Assembly: GCF_029784165.1 (NCBI RefSeq)
Contig: NC_073694.1
Coordinates: 162,452,342 to 162,516,341 of the forward strand
Origin: Wyeomyia smithii
Taxonomy: Eukaryota > Arthropoda > Insecta > Diptera > Culicidae
Direction of reading: 5' to 3'
Length of the DNA: 64,000 bases
The notes under the pieces are model-generated. The model was not told where the DNA came from, searched no databases, and worked only from the letters and a program-made list of their open reading frames with translations. This document shows, one piece after another, positions 42,890 to 55,158 of the stretch. Position 1 is the first letter of the stretch, and every line of letters starts with the position of its first letter. The position numbers and the translations under genes were made by a program.

Positions 42890-45878
42890 CCAAGCCGCTC
42901 ATAATAGTTCTGAACAGCGACGACAGCAGTCCTCCCTTAGCAGCAGCGGGAGCGAGCAGTGGGTACCATCGATAGCGGAAAGCGGCCACAACTGTGGCAT
43001 GGCTGTGGATAGGCGCAGCAGTTCCAGCGGATCTCACCATCGATAGCAGCAGGGCCAGCAGATGCAGTTACAGTGGATATCAATGGCGGCCACAACTGTG
43101 GCATGGCTACGGATAGTGTTGCAGTTGCTCAGCAGTTAGGCCAGCGTATAGCGGCCACAACTGTGGCATAGCGTAGCATCAGACAGCGACAACAGCAGTC
43201 GTCCTTCCTTAGCAGCAGCACTAGCCCTGTGGTTGGTCACCACGTCTCAGGAGCAGCGCGGTTTTTCTCAGCGTGTGTCGCCAGACAGCCATTATTCCCC
43301 CCGTGTTGGGGCAGCATGATGATTGCCATCAGGAAATCCAGTTTCGGAAATCAAAATGCCTTTTTGAAGGCAAATAAACAAGTCATTGAAAGTTAATAAT
43401 TTTTGTCAACGCAAGCAAGCATTCTGTGTTGCATCCTAGCAATTTAAATTTGTCGCACCCGTTTAATTTACTGAATGTGAAATAGCTTCCACAGTGCATG
43501 TTGTCCGTGTATCTTAATTCCCCCAATGTTAGGGCAGCTCAAAGGTTGTAATTAGCAACCGATTTTTAACCACACCATGCTTTTTTCAAGGCAAATAAAA
43601 AATAATTGAAGGTTAATAATTTTCTGGCATCAACACAAGCAGACATTCTGTGCGGGATGCAATCAAATTCTGTTGTAGTTGTCCAATTTTTACTTTATTT
43701 AGTAATCCCCCCACTGTAGGGGCAGCGCAAAGGCTGCAATCAGCATGACCAACTTTGAATAACAAACGGTTAACGTTTATTCACTAAAATTTCATCCAAT
43801 TCAAAACAGGTTTTTGTCTGAGTACAATAATTTGCACAAAAAGACATTAAAAATTTTACCGCATTATTAGACGCGTTTCTCCAGTCATGCCTCGTGAACG
43901 AGAAGGTTCCCTATCACAGACATAGATTTCGTGCTCCAGCACATTACAACACGTGGAAATTGTCTTTTTGCTAGTGCAACATTTCTTGGAAGTGTTTTAT
44001 TATTCTCGGGTAAGAGACTACGAGTGCATTTTTGAAGTAGAATACTTCTCTCAGGAAGTTCGGCTACATAGGGATGTGAAATGAAAATCTAAAACCGAAA
44101 AAAGTTAGAAATATGTCCAATTTCAAATGCTAATAAATCGGTTAGTATTCGATGGATTTCCTTCGTTCTTGCAGCAATAGATTGGAAAATCTTTTAAGAT
44201 TCTTCCCAAAATAAGATAATTGTGATTTTATTATTCACACTATTGTACTATTGAAAATAGTCAAGCATTGTCAAAACGAAAAATTCGACCTCTGGTTGGT
44301 CGTTATATGCTTGCTTCCCAAGCACGGTCGACAGGATCATATACCTTGCAATTGAAAACATGCTATTTGGCCTATATAAGAGCCTGTTTCAGCCGGAGCC
44401 GCTCATAATAGTTCTAGACAGCGACAACAGCAGTCGTCCTTCCTTAGCAGCAGCACTAGCCCTGTGGTTGGTCACCACGTCTCAGGAGCAGCGCGGTTCT
44501 TCTCAGCGGGTGTCGTCAGACTGCCATAATCCCCCCCGTGTTGGGGCAGCATGATGATTGCCATCAGGACATCCAATTTCGGAAATCAAAATGCCTTTTT
44601 CAAGGCAAATAAACAAGTCATTGAAAGTTAATAATTTTTGTCAACGCAAGCAAGCATTCTGTGTTGCATCCTAACAATTTAAATTTGTCGCACTCGTCTA
44701 ATTTACTGAATGTGAAATAGCTTCCACAGTGCATGTTGTCCGTGTATCTTAGTTCCCCCAATGTTAGGGCAGCTCAAAGGTTGTAATTAGCAACCGATTT
44801 TGAACCGCAAAATGCTTTTTGAAGTAGAATACTTCTCTCAGGAAGTTCAGCTACATAGGGATGTGAAATGAAAATCTAAAACCGAAAAATGTGAAAAATA
44901 TGTCCAATTTCAAATGCTAATAAATCGGTTAGTTTTCGATGGATTTCCTTCGTTCTTGCAGCAATAGATTGGAAAATCTTCTAAGATTCTTTTCAAATGA
45001 AGATAATTGTAATTTGATTATTCAAACTATTGTACTATTGACAATAGTAAAGCCTTGTCAAAACGAAGAATTCTACCTCTGATTGCACGGTCGACAGAAT
45101 CATAGACCTTGCAATTTAAAATATGCTATTTGGCTTATATAAGAGCCTGTTTCAGCCGAAGCTGCTCATAATAGCTCTAGACAGCGACAACAGTAGTCCT
45201 CCCTTAGCAGCAGCAGTAGCAGTGCAGTGGATATCAGCGATAGCGGATAGCGGCCACAGCTGTGGCATAGCAATGGGTAGCGCACTAGTTGCAGCGGATC
45301 TCAGCATCGATAGCAGCTGGGCCAGCTGATGCAGGGACAGCGGATACCAATGGCAGCGTATAGCGGCCACAACTGTGGCATGGCTACGGATGGTGTAGCA
45401 GTTGCAGCGGGTATCAGCATCGATAGCAGCTGATGCAGTGAGACACTTTAGTGAAATGCAGTCTCTGTGCGATAGCGGGCACTAGTAAATGTATTCAATG
45501 AAAAGTTGACTCGTTTTGACAACACATGAGCCGTCTAGTTTTGAGTGTTAAATCAGTTGTTTATTTTATCACAAGGAATACTTTATTCGCACTGTCAGTG
45601 ATAACGGTGACCGGTATCTTATCCGATATTCCGATATAAATTAATTTTTCGCGTAACCAAAATTTAAAAATTGTCAAGCCCCAATCATGACAAGCAACTT
45701 GCTATAATATTGAAAATGATCAATCCTTGTTGAAGCGCAAAATTCGATTGATCTGATTAGTCAACGTTTATTTACTAGAAATAATGACTGACAGGCAAGC
45801 AGCCGGGTTATCTTTCTTGTAAAAGTATTCTACTTCAACCTTGCGGTCGTGGCTTTGCACACAACCCTCCTGTGATTT
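42890..45878 (+). mobile_element. E3, right part (after J2)
   Basis: Opens with the J2 target duplicate. Holds GCCACAACTGTGGC hairpin words, CCCCC/GGGG hairpins, internal E starts at 44032 and 44819, promoters at 44373 and 45136, and one 3' terminus ending CTGTGATTT at 45878. From 42903 it matches 52183-55158 at equal length (2976 bp). The stretch 44032-45878 equals E2. Confidence 0.78.
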
Positions 45879-46470
45879 TTTTCTGTTTGTCTTGTGTTTT
45901 TCTAAAATCTTTCGTTTGTTTTCTAAAGACCATAAATTGTTTTCTAAAGACTTTAAATTGTTTGTGTCTTATCTTTTTCTGTGAACAAAGAACGAGTAAC
46001 TGATCGCATTTCAACGAAGAGTTTTTCAGTGGTACAGTTCATTTCCACACACAATCAACGCGTGCAAGGGATTGTTTTCTCTTTCTGTTTAAGATGGAAC
46101 AAATTGAATTAGCTTCTTGGTTACTAAGTTTAAAATTTTGTCAATTTTAAAATGGCCTGAACTTCACGAAAAATGAATTAATTTTGATGAAACAGGTTTC
46201 ATTTTATTGAGAACTTGACGTGACCAACCTACATCGGAAATGATTTTAGGAGTGTGTGTCAAAATGTACATTTTTTTATATGTTGTCAATAAATTAGAAT
46301 TTATTCCGAGTTCATTGTTACCCAAAGATTGAAAATCCGTTGAACCATCGGGTTTCATTCATTTTATGTTCTGTCAAATAGAGAGCGCTAATTAGCCAGT
46401 GGAACTATCACCCTTCACTCTCTCAACAAGTTACGTAGCATATTGCTATTGACTAGAAGTTGAGAACTTT
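45879..46470. other. Spacer between E3 and E4, duplicated in the inverted arm
   Basis: AT-rich DNA with a TTGTTTTCTAAAGAC-type short repeat (45910-45960). The frame at 46164-46358 (minus) is not recognised. Mirrored at 60061-60652. Confidence 0.55.
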
Positions 46471-48094
46471 TTGAAGTAGAATACTTCTCTCAGGAAGTTC
46501 GGCTACATAGGGATGTGAAATGAAAATCTAAAACCGAAAAAAGTGAAAAATATGTCCAATTTCAAATGCTAATAAATCGGTTAGTATTCGATGGATTTCC
46601 TTCGTTCTTGCAGCAATAGATTGGAAAATCTTCTAAGATTCTTCCCAAAATAAGATAATTGTAATTTTATTATTCACACTATTGTACTATTGAAAATAGT
46701 CAAGCCTTGTCAAAACGAAAAATTCGACCTCTGATTGGTCGTTATATGCTTGCTTCCCAAGTACGGTCGACAGGATCATATACCTTGCAATTGAAAACAT
46801 GCTATTTGGCCTATATAAGAGCCTGTTTCAGCCGGAGCCGCTCATAATAGTTCTAGACAGCGACAGCAGCAGTCGTCCTTCCTTAGCAGCAGCACTAGCC
46901 CTGTGGTTGGTCACCACGTCTCAGGAGCAGCGCGGTTTTTCTCAACGTGTGTCGCCAGACAGCCATTATTCCCCCCGTGTTGAGGCAGTATGAAGATTGC
47001 CATCAGGAAATCCAATTTCGGAAATCAAAATGCCTTTTTGAAGGCAAATAAACAAGTCATTGAAAGTTAATAATTTTTGTCAACGCAAGCAAGCATTCCG
47101 TGTTGCATCCTAGCAATTTAAATCTGTCGCACCCGTCGAATTAACTGAATGTAAAATAGCTTCCACGGTGCATGTTGTCCGTGTATCTTAATTCCCCTAA
47201 TGTTAGGGCAGCTCAAAGGTTGTAACTAGCAACCGATTTCGAACCGCAAAATGCTTTTTTTTTCAAGACAAATAAAAAAATAATTGAAGGTTAATAATTT
47301 TCTGACATCAACACAAGCAGACATTCTGTGCGGGATGTAATCAAATTCTGTTGTAGTTGTCTAAGTTTTACTTTATTTAGTAAACCCCCCACTGTAGGGG
47401 CAGCGCAAAGGCTGCGATCAGCATAACCGACATTGAATAATAAACTGCCCTGTTAGAACGCATTCACAAAAGCAGTTAGTTCGACTATGCAGAGCTAATA
47501 TGAAGTCGATTCAATCAATCAGCATAAACAGAATTTCGTCGTCTCCCAGCTGCCAAGTTGCAACATGATGCAACACGCAACAGCGAGCAAACGAAATCGC
47601 TTGATGTTACAAACCGCAATAAGATACGGGTTAAAACCGTTGCGTGTGTGAGAGCACCATCGGTGTTTATTTGCTGGATACAAAAATCAAATGCGAATTG
47701 TGGAATAATTTATCTGAAGAACATTAGGGAATGGAACAACTGAACTGATAGGGCGTGGCTTATTACTTAGCACCCTTCGGCTATAAAAGTCGTCACGTCT
47801 CATGCCTCTGCCTGAGAACGAACGCCAACGCGAGCTTTCGTACGATAGCGACGGCATTAGCGGTAGATGCATTTGCCAACACTTACTCCAGTAAAGCCGT
47901 GTCTAATTTTCAATGTGTAAACACCTTTCTATTGTGTTGGCCGTGCACATTAGGCCTCTGCCAGGCTAAACGCGAAAAGCGGCGTGAACCGTTTCGCACG
48001 GCCGTAGGTTAATGTGCAGCCGTAAGTAGAGCTGTGTAAAAGTATTCTACTTCAACCTCGCGGTCGTGGCTTTGCACACAACTCCCTGTGATTT
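46471..48094 (+). mobile_element. E4: E-family element, short form
   Basis: Single start and single end. Collinear with E1 but lacking the 358 bp at E1 13453-13810; the joint lies at a GC shared by both edges. Contains promoters TATATAAG at 46812 and TATAAAAG at 47782. The histone-like hairpin loop is TTTG. Its 3' terminus forms the inner end of the inverted duplication. Confidence 0.75.
47782..47789 (+). promoter_or_regulatory. Second TATA box (TATAAAAG) in E4
   Basis: TATAAAAG after CCCTTCGGC and before CGTCACGTCTCATGCC; also present in E1 at 13399-13406. E3 and E6 instead have a TATATAAG at the equivalent place, after a different upstream segment. Predicted. Confidence 0.45.
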
Positions 48095-49167
48095 TTCTGT
48101 AAAATCACAGATTTTTTTCCTTCTTCAAATCACAGAATCTGAAAAATCACAGATTTTCACAGATTTTTCCCATGAATGCCGGAAATAACAAATTACCTAC
48201 ATTTTTTCTACAGGTCAAACTCATTAATTCGAAGGTACGATTTTCCGGAAGCTCGAAAAATCATCCGTAGAAAACAGTTCAACTATCCGGAGTCATTCTT
48301 TTCGCGAATTTCGAATTTGTTTACAATTGCGACATTCGCCTTTTTATCGATTCTATCTAGGAATGCTAGTTTTTCGCGCTATTTGCTGCTTGGTTAACTA
48401 ATTGAAGTGTGCAGAGAAGTTACCTGATTGGATCACCTCATTATGATTGAATTTACGATATTTTGACGTTTACCGTATCCAAGGTATGGATTAGTTTCTT
48501 CTGACTAAATCATGGCCACTTTCTCTGGTACGCAGCTTATCAGGTCTCAATGCCAACCTGAAAAACACTTCGTTGAGCAACAAGTTGACTGTTCCACTGC
48601 AATTTTAAAAGCTGAATAGTTAATTCAATCGAGAGGAGGAAAATTTAATGTTAATATAAAGCATTTCAATCAATCTCGTTTTGTTTTTAAACAAATAATA
48701 ATATCCCAGATATGATCACAGATTTATTTTCTGGTCACAGATTATCACAGATTTTTGTCGTCAAAACACAGATTTCGAAACGGAAGCTCTGGTGATAGCC
48801 TCAGCGATAGATGCAGATGCAGCCGGTACTTCCCTGAGGCCGATGTGGAAGTAAATGGGAGCAGCACGGCGAAACAGTTCGGGTTATGCTTAGACGCGCG
48901 TCATTTTTCGTTGTTGATATTCCCCACATGAAACGACGCGCTTTCGTATGATAGCGGTGGTATTAGCGGTAGATGCATTTGCCAACACTTTCTCTAGTGA
49001 AGCCGTGTCTAGTTTTCAATGTGAAAACATTTTTCTTATTGTGTTAACCGTGCGCCTTAGTCTTCACTATCAAGGTAACACAGAGATGTAAGATAAACAC
49101 TACATTCTATGATAAATTGAACAATTGTCCTTATAAGGACAACGAATGAATTAATGAAGACTTAATT
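48095..49167. repeat. ATCACAGATTTTT-rich segment and an E1-like interior fragment
   Basis: Clusters of AATCACAGATTTTT words lie at 48103-48170 and 48715-48785, around unrecognised DNA. From about 48790 to 49050 the sequence matches the E1 interior (E1 13640-13870), including part of the block E4 has lost. TTGTCCTTATAAGGACAA near 49124 is a perfect 18-bp palindrome. No gene seen. Confidence 0.6.
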
Positions 49168-50118
49168 TTGATGTAGAATACTTCTCTCAGGAAGTTCGGC
49201 TACATAGGGATGTGAAATGAAAATCTAAAACTGAAAAAAGTGAGAAAAATTTCAAATGCTAATTAATCAGTTAGTTTTCAATGGATTTCCTTCGTTTTTG
49301 CAGCAATCGATTAGAAAATCTTCTAAGATTCCTACCAAATCCATGAAATTGCAATTTTATCATTTGAACTATTGTACTATTGAAAATTCTTAAGCCTTAT
49401 CAAAACACAAAATTCGACCGCTGATTAGTCGTTATACCGCGCTTTCCCAAGCACGGTCGGCAGAGTTATGGACCTAGTAAATTGGGAATGCATCATTTGG
49501 CCTACATAAGAGCTTTATCAGATAATAAACAGACATTTCATCGGATATTAAATTGAACAACTGAAATTTGAAGAACACAAATGAATATTTGAAGAGCTAA
49601 TAATTTCTCGTTTTGCGCTATAATCCAAAGTTAATTATCTTCATCTACATGCATACTCTGACTGTTATTACATGTTTGCGTCGGTTAGTGTTTGGTCATG
49701 CAGAACGCAAATAACGGCGCGATGCGATTCGGCAAGACGAAATCTGTTGAAATGTATAGCTCTACTTCGCCTTAAAAAGAGCTGTACATTTCACCACGGT
49801 AAGGCGAATCGCATCGCGCCGTCATTCGCGTTCTGCATAACCGTAGTCTTTGTTCCGTTCCCTTTTAATGATGTCGTATTAAATGTGCATATTAAAATTC
49901 GGCAGCACTTCAACTTCTCATTTGCACAAAATTTAAAAATATTCAATGAACCTTATTCAAAATATCAAACAAAAGAAATTACAATACTGCCAATGAACGG
50001 TCAACGTTTATTTACTAAAAAAAATGACTGACACGCAAGCAGCCGGGTTATCTTTCTTGTAAAAGTATTCTACTTTAACCTTGCGGTCGTGGCTTTGCAA
50101 ACAACCTTCTTGTGATTT
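49168..50118 (+). mobile_element. E5: diverged short E-family element
   Basis: Starts TTGATGTAGAATACTT and ends TTGTGATTT after AAGTATTCTACTTTAACC and TTGCGGTCGTGG. Its promoter region has drifted (TACATAAGAG near 49504). The interior holds a 141-bp hairpin not seen in other copies. Confidence 0.65.
49698..49838. repeat. 141-bp long-arm hairpin in E5
   Basis: ATGCAGAACGCAAATAACGG on the left faces ATGCAGAACGCGAATGACGG read on the complement of the right. The arms (about 49698-49763 and 49778-49838) pair over roughly 60 bp with scattered mismatches around a short centre. Could be a nested miniature element or a hairpin RNA source. Confidence 0.8.
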
Positions 50119-50377
50119 TTTTTTCGAACGTTGTAGAATGGTATCACTGGAAATAATTTAGTCACACCTATTTTTCCAGTTATTTCATTCCATTCCATTG
50201 AAGCAAAAATAATATACGAAACATATACGGAAAAATACATCGCTTCACACCATTAAAATGATTAACCCTAATCGAGTGTATTTCCAAAGCTATTGCAAAA
50301 AATTATTGACATAAGACAGGCTGTCGTAATTCTACGTTAACCTTGCGGTCGTTTCTTATAAACAACCTCTTCCACTT
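50119..50377. other. Spacer with a degraded E-type 3' terminus
   Basis: AATTCTACGTTAACCTTGCGG followed by TCGTTTCTTATAAACAACC at about 50325-50370 is a worn copy of the E end; E6 begins directly after it. Confidence 0.55.
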
Positions 50378-53300
50378 TTGAAGTAGAATACTTCTCTCAG
50401 GAAGTTCGGCTACATAGGGATGTGAAATGAAAATCTAAAACCGAAAAAAGTGAAAAATATGTCCAATTTCAAATGCTAATAAACCGATTAGTATTCGATG
50501 GATTTCCTTCATTCTTGCAGCAATAGATTGGAAAATCTTCTAAGATTCTTCCCAAAATAAGATAATTGTAATTTTATTATTCACACTATTGTACTATTGA
50601 AAATAGTCAAGCCTTGTCAAAACGAAAATTTCGACCCCTGATTGGTCGTTATATGCTTGCTTCCCAAGCACGGTCGACAGAATCATATACCTTGCAATTG
50701 AAAACATGCTATTTGGCCTATATAAGAGCCTGTTTCAGCCGGAGCCGCTCATAATAGTTCTGAACAGCGACGACAGCAGTCCTCCCTTAGCAGCAGCGGG
50801 AGCGAGCAGTGGGTACCATCGATAGCGGAAAGCGGCCACAACTGTGGCATGGCTGTGGATAGGCGCAGCAGTTCCAGCGGATCTCACCATCGATAGCAGC
50901 AGGGCCAGCAGATGCAGTTACAGTGGATACCAATGGCGGCCACAACTGTGGCATGGCTACGGATAGTGTTGCAGTTGCTCAGCAGTTAGGCCAGCGTATA
51001 GCGGCCACAACTGTGGCATGGCTATGCGCATAGCGTAGCATCAGACAGCGACAGCAGCAGTCGTCCTTCCTCAGCAGCAGCACTAGCCCTGTGGTTGGTC
51101 ACCACGTCTCAGGAGCAGCGCGGTTTTTCTCAGCGTGTGTCGCCAGACAGCCATTATTCCCCCCGTGTTGGGGCAGTATGATGTTTGCCATCAGGAAATC
51201 CAGTTTCGGAAATCAAAATGCCTTTTTGAAGGCAAATAAACAAGTCATTGAAAGTTAATAATTTTTATCAACGCAAGCAAGCATTCTGTGTTGCATCCTA
51301 GCAATTTAAATTTGTCGCACCCGTCTAATTTACTGAATGTGAAATAGCTTCCACAGTGCATGTTGTCCGTGTATCTTATTTCCCCCAATGTTAGGGCAGC
51401 TCAAAGGTTGTAATTAGCAACCGATTTTGAACCACACCATGCTTTTTTCAAGGCAAATAAAAAATAATTGAAGGTTAATAATTTTTTGGCATCAACACAA
51501 GCAGACATTCTATGCGGGATGCAATCAAATTCTGTTGTAGTTGTCTAATTTTTACTTTCACTTTATTTAGTAAACCCCCCACTGTAGGGGCAGCGCAAAG
51601 GCTGCGATCAGCATAACCGACATTGAATAATAAATTTCCCTGTTAGTACGCATTCACAAAAGCAGTTAGTCCGACTATGCAGAGCTAATATGAAGTCGAT
51701 TCAATCAATCAGCATAAACAGAATTTCGTCGTCTCCCAGCTGCCAAGTTGCAACATGATGCAACACGCAACAGCGAGCAAACGAAATCGCTTGATGTTAC
51801 AAACCGCAATAAGATACGGGTTAAAACCGTTGCGTGTGTGAGAGCACCATCGGTGTTTATTCGCTGGATACACTATCTACTGTCTACTGAACGCAATAAT
51901 CTGCTTACATGCGACACGGGGACGGGAACATTTTCTTCAACGAAGCTGCGCAACACGACACAAAACATGTTATTTTGTTGCTTCAATGAGAGTGCTATCG
52001 GTCCGGCTCGACAAGAAATCATTTTTGTGCATCCGTGCTACGAAACTGAGGAAAAACTTTAGAAACTGAAAAAAGAGGTGGAGCTTATCAAATGATCGCT
52101 ATATCATTCCACCACGTACGTGAAATAATTCATTCCTATTTTCATCCCTATATAAGAGCCTGTTTTAGTCCAAGCCGCTCATAATAGTTCTGAACAGCGA
52201 CGACAGCAGTCCTCCCTTAGCAGCAGCGGGAGCGAGCAGTGGGTACCATCGATAGCGGAAAGCGGCCACAACTGTGGCATGGCTGTGGATAGGCGCAGCA
52301 GTTCCAGCGGATCTCACCATCGATAGCAGCAGGGCCAGCAGATGCAGTTACAGTGGATATCAATGGCGGCCACAACTGTGGCATGGCTACGGATAGTGTT
52401 GCAGTTGCTCAGCAGTTAGGCCAGCGTATAGCGGCCACAACTGTGGCATAGCGTAGCATCAGACAGCGACAACAGCAGTCGTCCTTCCTTAGCAGCAGCA
52501 CTAGCCCTGTGGTTGGTCACCACGTCTCAGGAGCAGCGCGGTTTTTCTCAGCGTGTGTCGCCAGACAGCCATTATTCCCCCCGTGTTGGGGCAGCATGAT
52601 GATTGCCATCAGGAAATCCAGTTTCGGAAATCAAAATGCCTTTTTGAAGGCAAATAAACAAGTCATTGAAAGTTAATAATTTTTGTCAACGCAAGCAAGC
52701 ATTCTGTGTTGCATCCTAGCAATTTAAATTTGTCGCACCCGTTTAATTTACTGAATGTGAAATAGCTTCCACAGTGCATGTTGTCCGTGTATCTTAATTC
52801 CCCCAATGTTAGGGCAGCTCAAAGGTTGTAATTAGCAACCGATTTTTAACCACACCATGCTTTTTTCAAGGCAAATAAAAAATAATTGAAGGTTAATAAT
52901 TTTCTGGCATCAACACAAGCAGACATTCTGTGCGGGATGCAATCAAATTCTGTTGTAGTTGTCCAATTTTTACTTTATTTAGTAATCCCCCCACTGTAGG
53001 GGCAGCGCAAAGGCTGCAATCAGCATGACCAACTTTGAATAACAAACGGTTAACGTTTATTCACTAAAATTTCATCCAATTCAAAACAGGTTTTTGTCTG
53101 AGTACAATAATTTGCACAAAAAGACATTAAAAATTTTACCGCATTATTAGACGCGTTTCTCCAGTCATGCCTCGTGAACGAGAAGGTTCCCTATCACAGA
53201 CATAGATTTCGTGCTCCAGCACATTACAACACGTGGAAATTGTCTTTTTGCTAGTGCAACATTTCTTGGAAGTGTTTTATTATTCTCGGGTAAGAGACTA

Positions 53301-55158
53301 CGAGTGCATTTTTGAAGTAGAATACTTCTCTCAGGAAGTTCGGCTACATAGGGATGTGAAATGAAAATCTAAAACCGAAAAAAGTTAGAAATATGTCCAA
53401 TTTCAAATGCTAATAAATCGGTTAGTATTCGATGGATTTCCTTCGTTCTTGCAGCAATAGATTGGAAAATCTTTTAAGATTCTTCCCAAAATAAGATAAT
53501 TGTGATTTTATTATTCACACTATTGTACTATTGAAAATAGTCAAGCATTGTCAAAACGAAAAATTCGACCTCTGGTTGGTCGTTATATGCTTGCTTCCCA
53601 AGCACGGTCGACAGGATCATATACCTTGCAATTGAAAACATGCTATTTGGCCTATATAAGAGCCTGTTTCAGCCGGAGCCGCTCATAATAGTTCTAGACA
53701 GCGACAACAGCAGTCGTCCTTCCTTAGCAGCAGCACTAGCCCTGTGGTTGGTCACCACGTCTCAGGAGCAGCGCGGTTCTTCTCAGCGGGTGTCGTCAGA
53801 CTGCCATAATCCCCCCCGTGTTGGGGCAGCATGATGATTGCCATCAGGACATCCAATTTCGGAAATCAAAATGCCTTTTTCAAGGCAAATAAACAAGTCA
53901 TTGAAAGTTAATAATTTTTGTCAACGCAAGCAAGCATTCTGTGTTGCATCCTAACAATTTAAATTTGTCGCACTCGTCTAATTTACTGAATGTGAAATAG
54001 CTTCCACAGTGCATGTTGTCCGTGTATCTTAGTTCCCCCAATGTTAGGGCAGCTCAAAGGTTGTAATTAGCAACCGATTTTGAACCGCAAAATGCTTTTT
54101 GAAGTAGAATACTTCTCTCAGGAAGTTCAGCTACATAGGGATGTGAAATGAAAATCTAAAACCGAAAAATGTGAAAAATATGTCCAATTTCAAATGCTAA
54201 TAAATCGGTTAGTTTTCGATGGATTTCCTTCGTTCTTGCAGCAATAGATTGGAAAATCTTCTAAGATTCTTTTCAAATGAAGATAATTGTAATTTGATTA
54301 TTCAAACTATTGTACTATTGACAATAGTAAAGCCTTGTCAAAACGAAGAATTCTACCTCTGATTGCACGGTCGACAGAATCATAGACCTTGCAATTTAAA
54401 ATATGCTATTTGGCTTATATAAGAGCCTGTTTCAGCCGAAGCTGCTCATAATAGCTCTAGACAGCGACAACAGTAGTCCTCCCTTAGCAGCAGCAGTAGC
54501 AGTGCAGTGGATATCAGCGATAGCGGATAGCGGCCACAGCTGTGGCATAGCAATGGGTAGCGCACTAGTTGCAGCGGATCTCAGCATCGATAGCAGCTGG
54601 GCCAGCTGATGCAGGGACAGCGGATACCAATGGCAGCGTATAGCGGCCACAACTGTGGCATGGCTACGGATGGTGTAGCAGTTGCAGCGGGTATCAGCAT
54701 CGATAGCAGCTGATGCAGTGAGACACTTTAGTGAAATGCAGTCTCTGTGCGATAGCGGGCACTAGTAAATGTATTCAATGAAAAGTTGACTCGTTTTGAC
54801 AACACATGAGCCGTCTAGTTTTGAGTGTTAAATCAGTTGTTTATTTTATCACAAGGAATACTTTATTCGCACTGTCAGTGATAACGGTGACCGGTATCTT
54901 ATCCGATATTCCGATATAAATTAATTTTTCGCGTAACCAAAATTTAAAAATTGTCAAGCCCCAATCATGACAAGCAACTTGCTATAATATTGAAAATGAT
55001 CAATCCTTGTTGAAGCGCAAAATTCGATTGATCTGATTAGTCAACGTTTATTTACTAGAAATAATGACTGACAGGCAAGCAGCCGGGTTATCTTTCTTGT
55101 AAAAGTATTCTACTTCAACCTTGCGGTCGTGGCTTTGCACACAACCCTCCTGTGATTT
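50378..55158 (+). mobile_element. E6: 4781-bp composite E element, uninterrupted twin of E3
   Basis: Same order as E3 but without J2: start at 50378, promoters at 50719, 52149, 53653 and 54416, internal starts at 53312 and 54099, one end at 55158. Lengths of both halves equal those in E3 (1805 and 2976 bp). The empty J2 target CCAAGCCGCTCAT is at 52170-52182. Confidence 0.8.
52149..52182 (+). promoter_or_regulatory. E6 TATA/initiator promoter containing the empty J2 site
   Basis: TATATAAG at 52149-52156 and TCAT with its A at 52181. The last 13 bases are the sequence duplicated around J2. Confidence 0.6.

Larger units (their letters stand above)
42866..48096 (+). repeat. Left arm of a 5.2-kb inverted duplication
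   Basis: Pairs with 58435-63666 so that positions sum to 106531. Landmarks 10 kb apart in the arms (promoters at 46812 and 44373 against 59712 and 62151) fall exactly on that rule, so there are no net length changes between them. The arm includes the last ~24 bp of J2, the right part of E3, a 0.6-kb spacer and E4. Confidence 0.9.
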
